DNA of 64,000 nucleotides from Chryseobacterium sp. (GTDB taxonomy: Bacteria; Bacteroidota; Bacteroidia; Flavobacteriales; Weeksellaceae): contig NZ_JAFAJM010000001.1 in assembly GCF_019236175.1 (NCBI RefSeq), positions 124,001 to 188,000 of the forward strand, in the 5' to 3' direction. Below the pieces are notes generated by a model, which saw nothing but the letters and a program-made list of their open reading frames with translations, ran no database searches and was not told the DNA's origin. Of the stretch, positions 44,272 through 53,431 are shown piece by piece; within the stretch, counting starts at the first letter, position 1; each line of letters starts with the position of its first letter. A program made the position numbers and the translations under genes.

Positions 44272-44376
44272 CACACTCATTTTAGGGGCGTAGTATGCCT
44301 ATATCAAAAGTAGAAATTGCTTCAGACTTCCGAAAAATGGGAAAAATAAAGGATAAATTTTATTATAATATAAACA

Positions 44377-45003
44377 ATGTCAGGTATTATTGGTAAAAAA
44401 ATCGGTATGACATCTTTGTTTAACGAAGAAGGGAAAAACATTCCTTGTACAGTTATTCAAGCTGGTCCATGCTCGGTTTTACAGGTCAGAACCTTAGAAA
44501 AAGACGGTTATAAAGCTGTTCAATTAGGTTTCGATGACAAGAGTGAGAAGAACGTTGGTAAAGCGTTAGCTGGTCATTTTAAAAAGGCTGGTTCTGCTCC
44601 TAAAGCTAAATTAGTAGAATTCTACAGAGAATTCGTTGATGAAGTAAAAGTAGGAGAAGAAGTGAAAGTTGATTTATTCACTGAAGGTGAGTATGTTGAC
44701 GTAACAGGAACTTCAAAAGGTAAAGGCTTCCAGGGTGTTGTTAAAAGACACGGATTTGGAGGTGTAATGCAGGCAACTCATGGTCAGCACAACAGACTTA
44801 GAGCTCCAGGTTCTATCGGTGCTGGTTCAGACCCTTCAAGAGTATTCAAAGGGATGAGAATGGCTGGAAGAATGGGAGGTAAGCAGGTAACTGTTCAAAA
44901 CCTTCAAGTGTTAAAAGTTGATCAAGAACAAAATCTTTTAGTAGTAAAAGGTGCTGTTCCGGGAGCTAAAAATTCTTATGTAATTATCAGAAAATGGAAC
45001 TAG
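44377..45003 (+). CDS. rplC: 50S ribosomal protein L3
   Basis: 208 residues. Starts [20 protein letters not shown] and contains the conserved [19 protein letters not shown] loop that reaches the peptidyl transferase centre. First gene of the operon; its end overlaps the start of rplD by 10 nt. Confidence 0.97.
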   Translation: MSGIIGKKIGMTSLFNEEGKNIPCTVIQAGPCSVLQVRTLEKDGYKAVQLGFDDKSEKNVGKALAGHFKKAGSAPKAKLVEFYREFVDEVKVGEEVKVDLFTEGEYVDVTGTSKGKGFQGVVKRHGFGGVMQATHGQHNRLRAPGSIGAGSDPSRVFKGMRMAGRMGGKQVTVQNLQVLKVDQEQNLLVVKGAVPGAKNSYVIIRKWN

Positions 45004-45623
45004 TAGTATTAAATACATCAGGAAAAGAGACCGGAAGAAAAGTAACTCTAGACGAAACAGTATTCGGAATTGAGCCAAATCAGCACGCGGTTTACTTAGA
45101 AGTTAAACAGTATCTTGCTGCTCAAAGACAGGGTACTCATAAAGCAAAAGAGAGAAGCGAAATTACGGCTTCTACTAAAAAGCTTAAGAAGCAAAAAGGA
45201 TCAGGATCTGCTAGATACGGTGATATCAAATCTCCAGTATTCAGAGGTGGAGGTAGAGTATTCGGACCAAAACCAAGAGACTACAGATTCAAATTGAACA
45301 AAGCTCTTAAGAGATTGGCTAAGAAATCTGTTTTATCTCAGAAAATGAGAGATAACAGCATTAAAGTTTTAGAAGATTTGAGCTTTGGTGCTCCTAAGAC
45401 TAAAGATTTCATCAATGTATTAAACGCATTGGAACTTAACGGTAAAAAATCTTTATTCGTTCTTCCTGAAGCTAACAAGAATGTGTATTTATCTTCAAGA
45501 AACTTACCTAAAACTAAAGTGATGAACTTCAACGAGATCAGTTCTTACGATTTAGTAAATGCAGGTGAAATCATTTTCTTAGAAGGTGCAGTTGAAAAAT
45601 TCCAGGAAAATTTAAAGAAATAA
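44994..45623 (+). CDS. rplD: 50S ribosomal protein L4
   Basis: 209 residues. The extended loop with [24 protein letters not shown] (read in parts) lines the exit tunnel. In other bacteria L4 represses the S10 operon. The start overlaps the rplC end, so translation is coupled. Confidence 0.97.
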   Translation: MELVVLNTSGKETGRKVTLDETVFGIEPNQHAVYLEVKQYLAAQRQGTHKAKERSEITASTKKLKKQKGSGSARYGDIKSPVFRGGGRVFGPKPRDYRFKLNKALKRLAKKSVLSQKMRDNSIKVLEDLSFGAPKTKDFINVLNALELNGKKSLFVLPEANKNVYLSSRNLPKTKVMNFNEISSYDLVNAGEIIFLEGAVEKFQENLKK

Positions 45624-45626
45624 GTC

Positions 45627-45917
45627 ATGTCAGTTATTATTAAACCAGTTATTTCAGAAAAGGCTAATTACCTTACAGATTTGAGAGGTTCTTATTCTTT
45701 CTTAGTTAATCCTAAGGCGAATAAAATCGAGATCAAAAAGGCTGTTGAAGCAGCTTACGGTGTAAAAGTAGCAGACGTTAACACAATGATTTATGCTCCG
45801 AAGGTTTCTTCAAAATACACTAAAAAAGGTCTTCAAGTAGGAAAGACAAACAAATTGAAAAAAGCGGTAATCAAACTTGCTGAAGGTGAGGTTATCGATA
45901 TTTTTGCTGTAAATTAA
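45627..45917 (+). CDS. rplW: 50S ribosomal protein L23
   Basis: 96 residues. Binds near the tunnel exit and docks trigger factor and SRP. Conserved KPVISEKANYLTD and FLVNPKANKIEIKKAVEAAYGVKV are present. It begins 3 nt after rplD. Confidence 0.97.
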   Translation: MSVIIKPVISEKANYLTDLRGSYSFLVNPKANKIEIKKAVEAAYGVKVADVNTMIYAPKVSSKYTKKGLQVGKTNKLKKAVIKLAEGEVIDIFAVN

Positions 45918-45939
45918 TTATTAATTATAAATAATAGTA

Positions 45940-46761
45940 ATGTCTGTTAGAAAATTAAAACCTATCACCCCGGGACAGAGATTCAGAATTGTAAACAATT
46001 TTGAGGAAATTACTACCAACAAACCAGAGAAATCTCTAACAGTTGGTATTAAAAAGTCAGGTGGACGTAACCAAACAGGTAAAATGACCATGCGTTACAC
46101 CGGAGGTGGACACAAAAAGAAATACAGAATTATTGACTTCAAAAGAAACAAAGCAAACGTTGAAGCCACTGTAAAATCTGTAGAATACGATCCAAACAGA
46201 ACTGCATTTATCGCTTTACTAGAGTATGCTGACGGAGAGAAGAGATATATCATCGCTCCAAACGGTATCAAAGTTGATCAGAAAGTAATTTCTGGTGATA
46301 GCGTAGAACCAAATGTAGGGAACGCAATGAAGTTGAAAAACATTCCATTAGGTACTGTGATTTCTTGTGTTGAAATGAAGCCTGGTCAAGGTGCAATTTT
46401 AGCAAGAAGTGCTGGTTCTTCAGCTCAATTAACGTCTAGAGATGGTAAATATGCAATCATTAAATTGCCTTCAGGAGAATCAAGAATGATCCTTACTGAA
46501 TGTTATGCAATGATTGGATCAGTTTCCAACTCAGACCACCAATTAACTGTATCAGGTAAGGCTGGTAGAAGCAGATGGTTAGGTAGAAGACCAAGAACAA
46601 GAGCGGTTGTAATGAACCCAGTAGATCACCCAATGGGTGGTGGTGAAGGACGTTCTTCAGGAGGTCACCCAAGATCTAGAAACGGTAAACCGGCTAAAGG
46701 TTACAAAACTAGAAAGAAAAACAAAGTGTCTAACCGTTACATCGTATCTAAAAGAAAATAA
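45940..46761 (+). CDS. rplB: 50S ribosomal protein L2
   Basis: 273 residues. Contains [21 protein letters not shown] and the C-terminal catalytic-site segment [21 protein letters not shown] with the conserved histidine needed for peptidyl transfer and subunit joining. Confidence 0.97.
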   Translation: MSVRKLKPITPGQRFRIVNNFEEITTNKPEKSLTVGIKKSGGRNQTGKMTMRYTGGGHKKKYRIIDFKRNKANVEATVKSVEYDPNRTAFIALLEYADGEKRYIIAPNGIKVDQKVISGDSVEPNVGNAMKLKNIPLGTVISCVEMKPGQGAILARSAGSSAQLTSRDGKYAIIKLPSGESRMILTECYAMIGSVSNSDHQLTVSGKAGRSRWLGRRPRTRAVVMNPVDHPMGGGEGRSSGGHPRSRNGKPAKGYKTRKKNKVSNRYIVSKRK

Positions 46762-46763
46762 TT

Positions 46764-47042
46764 ATGGCAAGATCACTTAAGAAAGGACCGTTCATTCATC
46801 ATACTTTAGATAAGAAGGTTCAGGCAAATATAGAGTCTGGTAAGAAGACAGTTATCAAAACTTGGTCTAGAGCATCGATGATCTCTCCGGACTTCGTAGG
46901 ACAAACTATTGCTGTACACAACGGGAAATCATTTATCCCTGTATATGTTACAGAAAACATGGTTGGTCACAAGTTAGGCGAATTTTCTCCAACAAGATCT
47001 TTCAGAGGTCATGGTGGTAACAAAAACAAAGGAAGCAGATAA
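46764..47042 (+). CDS. rpsS: 30S ribosomal protein S19
   Basis: 92 residues. Starts [19 protein letters not shown]; the conserved [17 protein letters not shown] is intact. S19 forms part of the A-site side of the 30S head. Confidence 0.97.
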   Translation: MARSLKKGPFIHHTLDKKVQANIESGKKTVIKTWSRASMISPDFVGQTIAVHNGKSFIPVYVTENMVGHKLGEFSPTRSFRGHGGNKNKGSR

Positions 47043-47044
47043 TC

Positions 47045-47443
47045 ATGGGATCAAGAAAACAAGATAGTTCAATCGCAAGAAAAGAAGCTAACAAAGACGT
47101 TGTAAAAGCTTCATTAAATAATTGCCCGTCTTCTCCAAGAAAAATGAGATTAGTTGCTGATATCATTAGAGGAGAGCAGGTAGACAAAGCACTTTATATC
47201 TTAAAATATTCTAAGAAGGATGCTTCTAACAAGTTAGAAAAATTACTTCTTTCTGCTATGGCTAACTGGCAAGTGAAAAACGAAGGTGCTGACATCGAGG
47301 AAGCAAACCTTATCGTTAAAGAAATATTTGTGGATAGTGCAAGACAATTGAAGAGACTAAGACCAGCTCCGCAAGGTAGAGGGTATAGAATCAGAAAAAG
47401 ATCTAACCACGTTACATTAATCTTAGGTAACAAAGAAAATTAA
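47045..47443 (+). CDS. rplV: 50S ribosomal protein L22
   Basis: 132 residues. N-terminus carries an extra charged segment before the conserved [14 protein letters not shown]; the tunnel hairpin [21 protein letters not shown] (in parts) shows no deletion of the kind linked to macrolide resistance. Confidence 0.96.
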   Translation: MGSRKQDSSIARKEANKDVVKASLNNCPSSPRKMRLVADIIRGEQVDKALYILKYSKKDASNKLEKLLLSAMANWQVKNEGADIEEANLIVKEIFVDSARQLKRLRPAPQGRGYRIRKRSNHVTLILGNKEN

Positions 47444-47450
47444 TCAAGGT

Positions 47451-48200
47451 ATGGGACAGAAGACAAATCCAATTGGTAACAGATTAGGTATCATCAGAGG
47501 ATGGGATTCTAACTGGTTTGGTGGAAACGATTATGGAGACAGAATCGCTGAAGACTACAAAATCAGAAGATACCTTGAAGCTAGATTATCTAAAGGTGGT
47601 ATTTCAAAAATTTATATTGAAAGAACTTTAAAATTAGTTACAGTAACTATTACTACTGCTAGACCGGGACTTATCATCGGTAAAGGAGGTCAGGAAGTTG
47701 ATAAATTAAAAGAAGAATTGAAGAAACTTACAGGTAAGGATATTCAAATCAACATTTTCGAAATCAAAAGACCTGAATTAGATGCTGTACTGGTTGCTGA
47801 TAGTATTTCTAAGCAAATTGAAAACAGAATCTCTTACAGAAGAGCTGTTAAAATGGCAATGGCAAGTACTATGAGAATGGGTGCTGAAGGTATTAAAGTT
47901 CAAATCTCTGGTAGATTAAACGGAGCTGAAATGGCAAGATCAGAATCTTTCAAAGAAGGAAGAATTCCATTGTCAACTTTCAGAGCTGATATCGATTACC
48001 ACTGGGCAGAAGCTCATACTACTTACGGTAGACTAGGAGTGAAAGTTTGGATCATGAAAGGTGAAGTTTACGGTAAAAGAGAACTTTCTCCACTAGTGGG
48101 ACAACAGAAAAAAGGAGGTCAGTCAGACAGAGGAAACAGAGGAGGAGACAGAGACAACAGAAGACCTAGAAAAAACAACAACAATAACAATAATAATTAA
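47451..48200 (+). CDS. rpsC: 30S ribosomal protein S3 with Arg/Gly and poly-Asn tail
   Basis: 249 residues. KH domain with [14 protein letters not shown] and the C-terminal domain up to about residue 215 are normal; S3 lines mRNA entry. The last ~30 residues are an Arg/Gly/Asp-rich stretch followed by eight Asn encoded by AAC/AAT repeats, a low-complexity tail likely to vary in length. A 98-nt repeat-containing gap follows. Confidence 0.96.
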   Translation: MGQKTNPIGNRLGIIRGWDSNWFGGNDYGDRIAEDYKIRRYLEARLSKGGISKIYIERTLKLVTVTITTARPGLIIGKGGQEVDKLKEELKKLTGKDIQINIFEIKRPELDAVLVADSISKQIENRISYRRAVKMAMASTMRMGAEGIKVQISGRLNGAEMARSESFKEGRIPLSTFRADIDYHWAEAHTTYGRLGVKVWIMKGEVYGKRELSPLVGQQKKGGQSDRGNRGGDRDNRRPRKNNNNNNNN

Positions 48201-48290
48201 AATTTTAGATTAGAAATTTTGAATTTTAAATTACCGTTACTTTTTTAAAATTAAAAAAAATCTAAAATCTAAAATCTAAAATCTAAAATT
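48201..48290. repeat. inverted and 7-bp tandem repeats between rpsC and rplP
   Basis: ATCTAAA is repeated four times without error at 48260-48287. AATTTTAGATT at 48201-48211 is the exact reverse complement of AATCTAAAATT at 48280-48290, so the transcript can fold into an 11-bp stem, in several registers because of the tandem units. No gene is in this gap. Confidence 0.8.
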
Positions 48291-48298
48291 TAGAAATT

Positions 48299-48724
48299 AT
48301 GTTACAACCAAAAAGAACCAAATTCCGTAGAGTTCACAAGATGAAGATGAAGGGGAATGCCCAGAGAGGTAGTCAACTTGCATACGGAACTTTTGGGATC
48401 AAAGCAACGGAAGGAGCTTGGATCACTGCAAGACAAATTGAAGCGGCTCGTATCGCTGCGACAAGATATATGAAGAGAGAAGGTCAACTATGGATCAAAA
48501 TCTTCCCGGATAAGCCAATTACTAAAAAACCTGCGGAAGTACGTATGGGTAAAGGTAAAGGTGCTGTTGAATACTGGGTAGCTGTAGTAAAGCCAGGTAA
48601 AATTATGTTCGAAGTAGGAGGTGTTCCTTACGAAGTTGCGAAAGAAGCTCTTAGACTTGCGGCACAAAAATTACCAGTAGTTACTAAATTCATCGTTGCT
48701 AACGATTTTGTTAAACCTCTATAA
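48299..48724 (+). CDS. rplP: 50S ribosomal protein L16
   Basis: 141 residues. Starts [32 protein letters not shown] and [14 protein letters not shown] are conserved. L16 organises the A-site region of 23S rRNA. Confidence 0.97.
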   Translation: MLQPKRTKFRRVHKMKMKGNAQRGSQLAYGTFGIKATEGAWITARQIEAARIAATRYMKREGQLWIKIFPDKPITKKPAEVRMGKGKGAVEYWVAVVKPGKIMFEVGGVPYEVAKEALRLAAQKLPVVTKFIVANDFVKPL

Positions 48725-48736
48725 TCTTTGAATACA

Positions 48737-48922
48737 ATGAAAAATGCTGATATTAAAAATTTAAGCGCGGGTGATATTCAAGCTCAATTAACTGAAGCAA
48801 AAGCTCAATATTCTAAATTGAAATTGGCTCATGCAATCAGCCCAATTGAAAACCCGATTCAAATCAAAGATTTGAGAAGAACAATCGCAAGACTAAACAC
48901 TGAGTTAACTAACAAACAATAA
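48737..48922 (+). CDS. rpmC: 50S ribosomal protein L29
   Basis: 61 residues from the ATG at 48737; a TTG at 48728 would add three residues. Two-helix protein at the tunnel exit (MKNADIKNLSAGDIQAQLTE ... DLRRTIARLNTEL). Confidence 0.95.
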   Translation: MKNADIKNLSAGDIQAQLTEAKAQYSKLKLAHAISPIENPIQIKDLRRTIARLNTELTNKQ

Positions 48923-48934
48923 TTTCATTTTACA

Positions 48935-49189
48935 ATGGATAGAAATTTAAGAAAAGAAAGAATCGGAGTGGTTTCCAGCAATAAAATGGAAAAAACTATT
49001 GTTGTTAGTGAAACTACAAGAGTAAAACACCCGATGTACGGTAAATTCGTTTTGAAAACGAAAAAATATACTGCACACGACGAGAACAACGAATGCACAG
49101 AAGGTGATACAGTTTTGATCCAAGAAACTAGACCTTTGAGCAAGAGCAAGAGATGGAGATTAGTAAGAATCATTGAAAAAGCTAAGTAA
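48935..49189 (+). CDS. rpsQ: 30S ribosomal protein S17
   Basis: 84 residues. Starts [20 protein letters not shown] with the typical [18 protein letters not shown] and [14 protein letters not shown] segments; an early-binding 16S rRNA protein. Confidence 0.97.
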   Translation: MDRNLRKERIGVVSSNKMEKTIVVSETTRVKHPMYGKFVLKTKKYTAHDENNECTEGDTVLIQETRPLSKSKRWRLVRIIEKAK

Positions 49190-49191
49190 TA

Positions 49192-49560
49192 ATGTTACAA
49201 ACAGAATCAAGATTAAAAGTTGCTGATAATACAGGTGCAAAAGAAGTACTAGTTATCAGAGTTCTGGGAGGAACCAGAAGAAGATATGCTTCAGTTGGTG
49301 ATAAAATCGTTGTTACTATCAAGGATTCTACACCATCAGGAAACGCAAAAAAAGGTCAGGTATCTAAAGCTGTAGTAGTAAGAACTAAAAAAGCAGTAAG
49401 AAGAAAAGATGGTTCATACATCAAATTCGACGATAATGCTTGTGTATTACTAAACGCAGCGGGAGAAATGAGAGGAACTCGTGTTTTCGGACCGGTTGCT
49501 CGTGAGTTGAGAGACAAAGAATATATGAAAATCATTTCATTAGCTCCTGAAGTACTTTAA
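49192..49560 (+). CDS. rplN: 50S ribosomal protein L14
   Basis: 122 residues, canonical ([34 protein letters not shown]). Begins 2 nt after rpsQ. L14 forms an intersubunit bridge. Confidence 0.98.
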   Translation: MLQTESRLKVADNTGAKEVLVIRVLGGTRRRYASVGDKIVVTIKDSTPSGNAKKGQVSKAVVVRTKKAVRRKDGSYIKFDDNACVLLNAAGEMRGTRVFGPVARELRDKEYMKIISLAPEVL

Positions 49561-49581
49561 TTTTTAAAATTTTTAAAAGAA

Positions 49582-49908
49582 ATGTCAAAGTTAAAAATAA
49601 AAAGAGGAGATAACGTAATCATTACTACTGGTAAGAAAGATATCAAAGGTAAGACTGGTGAAGTTATTGAAGTGATTAAGAAAGAAGGTAGAGACCCTAG
49701 AGTAATCGTTGCAGGACTTAACATCGTTAAAAAACACGTTAAGCCTTCAGCTGCAAATCCTCAAGGAGGAATTACTGAGAAAGAAGCTTCTATTCATATC
49801 TCAAACGTAGCTTTAGTTGGTAAAGACGGAAAAGCTATCAAAATCGGTTACAAAATCGAAGGAGATAAGAAAGTAAGAATTAACAAAAAAACGGGTGAAA
49901 CTTTATAA
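49582..49908 (+). CDS. rplX: 50S ribosomal protein L24
   Basis: 108 residues with a KOW motif (IKRGDNVIITTGKKDIKGKT) and NIVKKHVKPSAANPQGGI. An early assembly protein of the large subunit. Confidence 0.97.
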   Translation: MSKLKIKRGDNVIITTGKKDIKGKTGEVIEVIKKEGRDPRVIVAGLNIVKKHVKPSAANPQGGITEKEASIHISNVALVGKDGKAIKIGYKIEGDKKVRINKKTGETL

Positions 49909-49919
49909 TTTGAATTAAC

Positions 49920-50471
49920 ATGGAATTTATAGCAAGACCCAAAAAAGCATATAAAGAGACAATTGTTCCTGCAATGATGGAAGAATTCGGGTACAAGTCA
50001 ATCATGCAAGTACCTAGATTAGAGAAAATCGTTGTATCACAAGGTTTAGGAGATGCTACTGCAGATAAGAAAATCATTGATTATGCTGTAGAAGAATTGA
50101 CAAACATCACAGGTCAGAAAGCAGTAGGGACGATCTCTAAGAAAGACGAAGCTGCATTCAAACTAAGAAAAGGAATGCCTGTAGGTGCAAAAGTAACTTT
50201 GAGAGCTCACAGAATGTATGAGTTCTTAGACAGACTTACTTCTTCTGCTTTACCACGTATCAGAGATTTCTCTGGGATCAAAGCAGATGGTTTCGATGGT
50301 AGAGGTAACTACAACTTAGGTATTACTGAGCAGATTATCTTCCCTGAGATCGTAATTGACAAAGTGAAAAAAATCCAAGGGATGGACATCACTTTCGTTA
50401 CTACAGCGAAAACAGATAAAGAAGCTAAAGCATTATTAACTCACTTCGGTTTACCATTTAAAAAGAACTAA
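49920..50471 (+). CDS. rplE: 50S ribosomal protein L5
   Basis: 183 residues. Binds 5S rRNA and contacts P-site tRNA. Conserved [37 protein letters not shown] (in parts) and [20 protein letters not shown] are present. Confidence 0.97.
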   Translation: MEFIARPKKAYKETIVPAMMEEFGYKSIMQVPRLEKIVVSQGLGDATADKKIIDYAVEELTNITGQKAVGTISKKDEAAFKLRKGMPVGAKVTLRAHRMYEFLDRLTSSALPRIRDFSGIKADGFDGRGNYNLGITEQIIFPEIVIDKVKKIQGMDITFVTTAKTDKEAKALLTHFGLPFKKN

Positions 50472-50474
50472 GAA

Positions 50475-50744
50475 ATGGCTAAAGAATCAATGAAAGCGCG
50501 TGAGCGCAAAAGAGAAGCACTAGTTGCTAAATACGCTGCTAAAAGACAAGCTCTTAAAGAAGCTGGTGATTACGAAGGACTTCAAAAATTGCCTAAAAAT
50601 GCTTCTCCTGTAAGATTACACAACAGATGTAAACTAACAGGTAGACCAAGAGGATACATGAGAACGTTCGGTATTTCCAGAGTAACTTTCAGAGAAATGG
50701 CAAACAACGGTCTTATCCCAGGTGTAAGAAAAGCTAGTTGGTAA
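50475..50744 (+). CDS. rpsN: 30S ribosomal protein S14 (zinc-independent long form)
   Basis: 89 residues, the long form. The zinc-binding CxxC pairs of the short form are absent: only one Cys ([18 protein letters not shown]) is seen. It starts 3 nt after rplE and is followed by a 147-nt gap with a large hairpin. Confidence 0.97.
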   Translation: MAKESMKARERKREALVAKYAAKRQALKEAGDYEGLQKLPKNASPVRLHNRCKLTGRPRGYMRTFGISRVTFREMANNGLIPGVRKASW

Positions 50745-50796
50745 TAATTACTAATTAAAAATCGGGACAATTAAGTTGTCAAGATACTAAAGAATA

Positions 50797-50841
50797 AAAA
50801 TATCAGACCGAAGATTTCTGACGTCTGATATTTTAATCTTC
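50797..50841 (+). promoter_or_regulatory. hairpin with competing pairing between rpsN and rpsH
   Basis: AAAATATCAGAC (50797-50808) pairs perfectly with GTCTGATATTTT (50823-50834), 12 bp, loop 14 nt, ending in T-rich sequence. The loop's GAAGATT (50810-50816) is complementary to AATCTTC (50835-50841), directly after the stem, so a second fold that breaks the first is possible. It resembles a terminator/antiterminator attenuator inside the ribosomal operon. Confidence 0.6.
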
Positions 50842-50891
50842 AAGTCTTTTCAAAACTGATTGTTCTTTAACCAATAATTTATAAAAGAAAA

Positions 50892-51290
50892 ATGGTAACA
50901 GATCCAATTTCAGATTTCCTAACAAGAGTAAGGAACGCACAAAGCGCAGGCCACAAAGTGGTGGAAATTCCTGCATCGAAAATCAAAAAGGAGATTACTA
51001 AGATCCTATTTGATCAAGGGTATATCTTAAACTTCAAGTTTGAAGATAACGCTGTTCAAGGAGTGATCAAAATCGCTTTAAAGTATGATAAGCAAACTAA
51101 CAAACCTGCTATTAAGTCTATTCAAAGAGCTTCAAGACCAGGTTTGAGACAGTACAAAGGTTCTACTGAACTTCCAAGAGTACTAAACGGTTTGGGTATT
51201 TCTATCATCTCTACTTCTAAAGGAGTAATGACTGACAAGAAAGCTAGAGAAGAGAAAGTAGGCGGTGAAGTAATCTGCTATGTTTATTAA
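50892..51290 (+). CDS. rpsH: 30S ribosomal protein S8
   Basis: 132 residues. MVTDPISDFLTRVRNAQSAG and ISIISTSKGVMTDKKAREEKVGGE (read in parts) are canonical. In E. coli S8 represses the spc operon by binding mRNA; here the preceding gap carries a large hairpin that could be relevant. Confidence 0.97.
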   Translation: MVTDPISDFLTRVRNAQSAGHKVVEIPASKIKKEITKILFDQGYILNFKFEDNAVQGVIKIALKYDKQTNKPAIKSIQRASRPGLRQYKGSTELPRVLNGLGISIISTSKGVMTDKKAREEKVGGEVICYVY

Positions 51291-51307
51291 TTTTTAATCA
51301 GAGGAAA

Positions 51308-51853
51308 ATGTCAAGAATTGGTAAAGCAATTATAACAATTCCAGCTGGAGTTACAATCACTGAAAACAACGGTGTAGTAACTGTTAAAGGAGCTAAAGGA
51401 GAACTTTCTCAGGAGCTTACAGCAGGAATTACTTTAGAACAAAACGATGGTCAACTTAACGTAAACAGACCATCTGATTCTAAACAACACAAAGCGCTTC
51501 ACGGTTTATACAGAGCGTTGATCGCTAACATGATCGTTGGTGTATCAGAAGGTTTCGAAAAGAAACTAGAACTAGTAGGGGTAGGATACAGAGCATCTCA
51601 CGCAGGTCAAAAACTTGAGTTAGCTTTAGGATTCTCTCACGGTATCGTATTAGAACTTCCAAGTGAAGTAAAAGTTGATACATTGACTGAAAAAGGTAAA
51701 AACCCAATTATTACTTTAACGTCTCATGACAAACAACTTCTAGGAATGGTTACTGCAAAGATCCGTTCTTTCAGAAAGCCTGAGCCATACAAAGGAAAAG
51801 GTGTAAGATTCGTAGGAGAAATTGTTAGACGTAAAGCTGGTAAATCTGCTTAA
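51308..51853 (+). CDS. rplF: 50S ribosomal protein L6
   Basis: 181 residues with the duplicated L6 fold; MSRIGKAIITIPAGV at the start and EPYKGKGVRFVGEIVRRKAGK at the end, read in parts. Lies near the factor-binding site. Confidence 0.97.
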   Translation: MSRIGKAIITIPAGVTITENNGVVTVKGAKGELSQELTAGITLEQNDGQLNVNRPSDSKQHKALHGLYRALIANMIVGVSEGFEKKLELVGVGYRASHAGQKLELALGFSHGIVLELPSEVKVDTLTEKGKNPIITLTSHDKQLLGMVTAKIRSFRKPEPYKGKGVRFVGEIVRRKAGKSA

Positions 51854-51868
51854 TAAATTATAAGTATT

Positions 51869-52222
51869 ATGGCATTAAGTAAATTAGAAAAAAGAATAAG
51901 AATCAAAAGAAGAGTAAGAGGAAAAATCTCTGGTTCTTCTGAATTGCCAAGATTATCTGTATACAAAAGTAATAAGGAAATTTACGCTCAGTTAATCGAC
52001 GATAAAAATGGTAAAACTTTAGCATCAGCTTCTTCTAGAGAGAAAGGTGTAGACGCTAAAGGTACTAAGACTGAAATTTCTGCTGCTGTTGGTAAAGCTA
52101 TTGCTGCTAAAGCTATCGCTGCAGGAATCGAAAGTATTGTATTTGACAGAAACGGTTTCGTATACCACGGTAGAGTAAAAGCTCTAGCTGACGGAGCGAG
52201 AGAAGGTGGACTTAAATTCTAA
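51869..52222 (+). CDS. rplR: 50S ribosomal protein L18
   Basis: 117 residues. 5S rRNA-binding protein: [18 protein letters not shown] and [20 protein letters not shown] are conserved. Confidence 0.97.
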   Translation: MALSKLEKRIRIKRRVRGKISGSSELPRLSVYKSNKEIYAQLIDDKNGKTLASASSREKGVDAKGTKTEISAAVGKAIAAKAIAAGIESIVFDRNGFVYHGRVKALADGAREGGLKF

Positions 52223-52241
52223 TCATTAAATTTCGGAAAAT

Positions 52242-52763
52242 ATGTTAGGACTAGATAATATAGAAAGAGTAAAACCGGGAGGATTAGAATTAAAAGATCG
52301 TCTCGTAGCTGTTAACAGAGTAACAAAAGTAACTAAAGGAGGTAGAGCTTTCGGATTTTCTGCTATTGTTGTAGTAGGAAATGAAGAAGGAGTTATCGGT
52401 TTTGGTTTAGGAAAATCTAAAGAGGTTGCTTCTGCAATTGCTAAAGCAGTTGAAGATGCTAAGAAAAACCTTGTGAAAGTTCCGGTAATGAACCACACGA
52501 TTCCTCACCAAACTACTGCTAGATACGGTGGTGCAGATATCTTCTTAAGACCTGCTTCTCACGGTACAGGACTTATCGCAGGTGGTGCGGTAAGAGCGGT
52601 ATTGGAATCTGCTGGTATTCACGATATCCTTTCAAAATCTAAAGGATCTTCTAACCCTCACAACGTAGTGAAAGCTACTTTCAAAGCGTTATTAGATATC
52701 AGAAGACCTGAAGAGATCGCTAGAATGAGAGGAGTTTCTCTAAGTAAAGTGTTTAACGGTTAA
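52242..52763 (+). CDS. rpsE: 30S ribosomal protein S5
   Basis: 173 residues. [21 protein letters not shown] and [16 protein letters not shown] are canonical. S5 takes part in fidelity and mRNA unwinding. Confidence 0.97.
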   Translation: MLGLDNIERVKPGGLELKDRLVAVNRVTKVTKGGRAFGFSAIVVVGNEEGVIGFGLGKSKEVASAIAKAVEDAKKNLVKVPVMNHTIPHQTTARYGGADIFLRPASHGTGLIAGGAVRAVLESAGIHDILSKSKGSSNPHNVVKATFKALLDIRRPEEIARMRGVSLSKVFNG

Positions 52764-52774
52764 TAATTAAAACA

Positions 52775-52951
52775 ATGGCAACAATTAAAGTAAAGCAAGT
52801 AAGAAGCGCTATTGGTAGAACAAAAACCCAAAAGAGAACGCTTGAAGCATTAGGATTAAAAAGACTTCACCAAGTTGTAGAGCACGAAGCTACTCCTTCT
52901 ATCTTAGGAATGATAGCTGCTGTAGGTCACTTACTAGAAGTTCAAAAATAA
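52775..52951 (+). CDS. rpmD: 50S ribosomal protein L30
   Basis: 58 residues, read directly from the DNA: ATG at 52775, TAA at 52949-52951. The protein begins MATIKVKQVRSAIGRTKTQK and ends AVGHLLEVQK, matching the short bacterial L30. It sits between rpsE and rplO as expected for the spc operon. Confidence 0.95.
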   Translation: MATIKVKQVRSAIGRTKTQKRTLEALGLKRLHQVVEHEATPSILGMIAAVGHLLEVQK

Positions 52952-52972
52952 TTTTATAAAAGAGAAATTAAA

Positions 52973-53422
52973 ATGAATTTAAATAACATACAACCTGCTG
53001 CAGGATCTACTTTCAACTCAAAGAGAATTGGTAGAGGTCAAGGTAGCGGAAAAGGAGGTACTTCAACAAAAGGACACAAAGGTCAAAAAGCTAGAGCTGG
53101 TTATTCTCAGAAAATCGGTTTCGAAGGTGGACAGATGCCTTTACAAAGAAGATTACCTAAATTCGGATTCAAAAACGTAAACAGAAAAGAGTTTAGAGGA
53201 GTTAACCTTGATACGATCCAGACTTTAATCGAGAACAAATCCATCACTGGAGAGATCACGAAAGAAGTTTTAGTAGCAAACGGGATAGTTTCTAAAAACG
53301 AATTAGTGAAAATTATGGGTAGAGGAGAATTGAAATCTGCGGTTTCAATCTCTGCTGACAAATTCACTAAATCTGCTGAAGAGCTTATTGCTAAAGCAGG
53401 TGGAAAAGCAATTACCTTATAA
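52973..53422 (+). CDS. rplO: 50S ribosomal protein L15
   Basis: 149 residues. The Gly-rich N-terminus (RIGRGQGSGKGGTSTKGHKG) and FEGGQMPLQRRLPKFGF are conserved. It ends 9 nt before secY. Confidence 0.97.
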   Translation: MNLNNIQPAAGSTFNSKRIGRGQGSGKGGTSTKGHKGQKARAGYSQKIGFEGGQMPLQRRLPKFGFKNVNRKEFRGVNLDTIQTLIENKSITGEITKEVLVANGIVSKNELVKIMGRGELKSAVSISADKFTKSAEELIAKAGGKAITL

Positions 53423-53431
53423 TACTTACTA

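Noticed and set aside
27159-44376. Genomic island inserted into the ribosomal cluster
   Set aside because: No integrase, transposase, tRNA target, flanking direct repeat or clear composition change was seen; the genes are ordinary for the group, so rearrangement is likelier.
48260-48290. CRISPR-like array
   Set aside because: The unit is 7 bp with no spacers; it is a simple tandem repeat.
50797-50841. H-type pseudoknot in the rpsN-rpsH gap
   Set aside because: There is no loop between the first stem's 3' arm and the second pairing, which cannot span a 12-bp stem; mutually exclusive folds are more likely.
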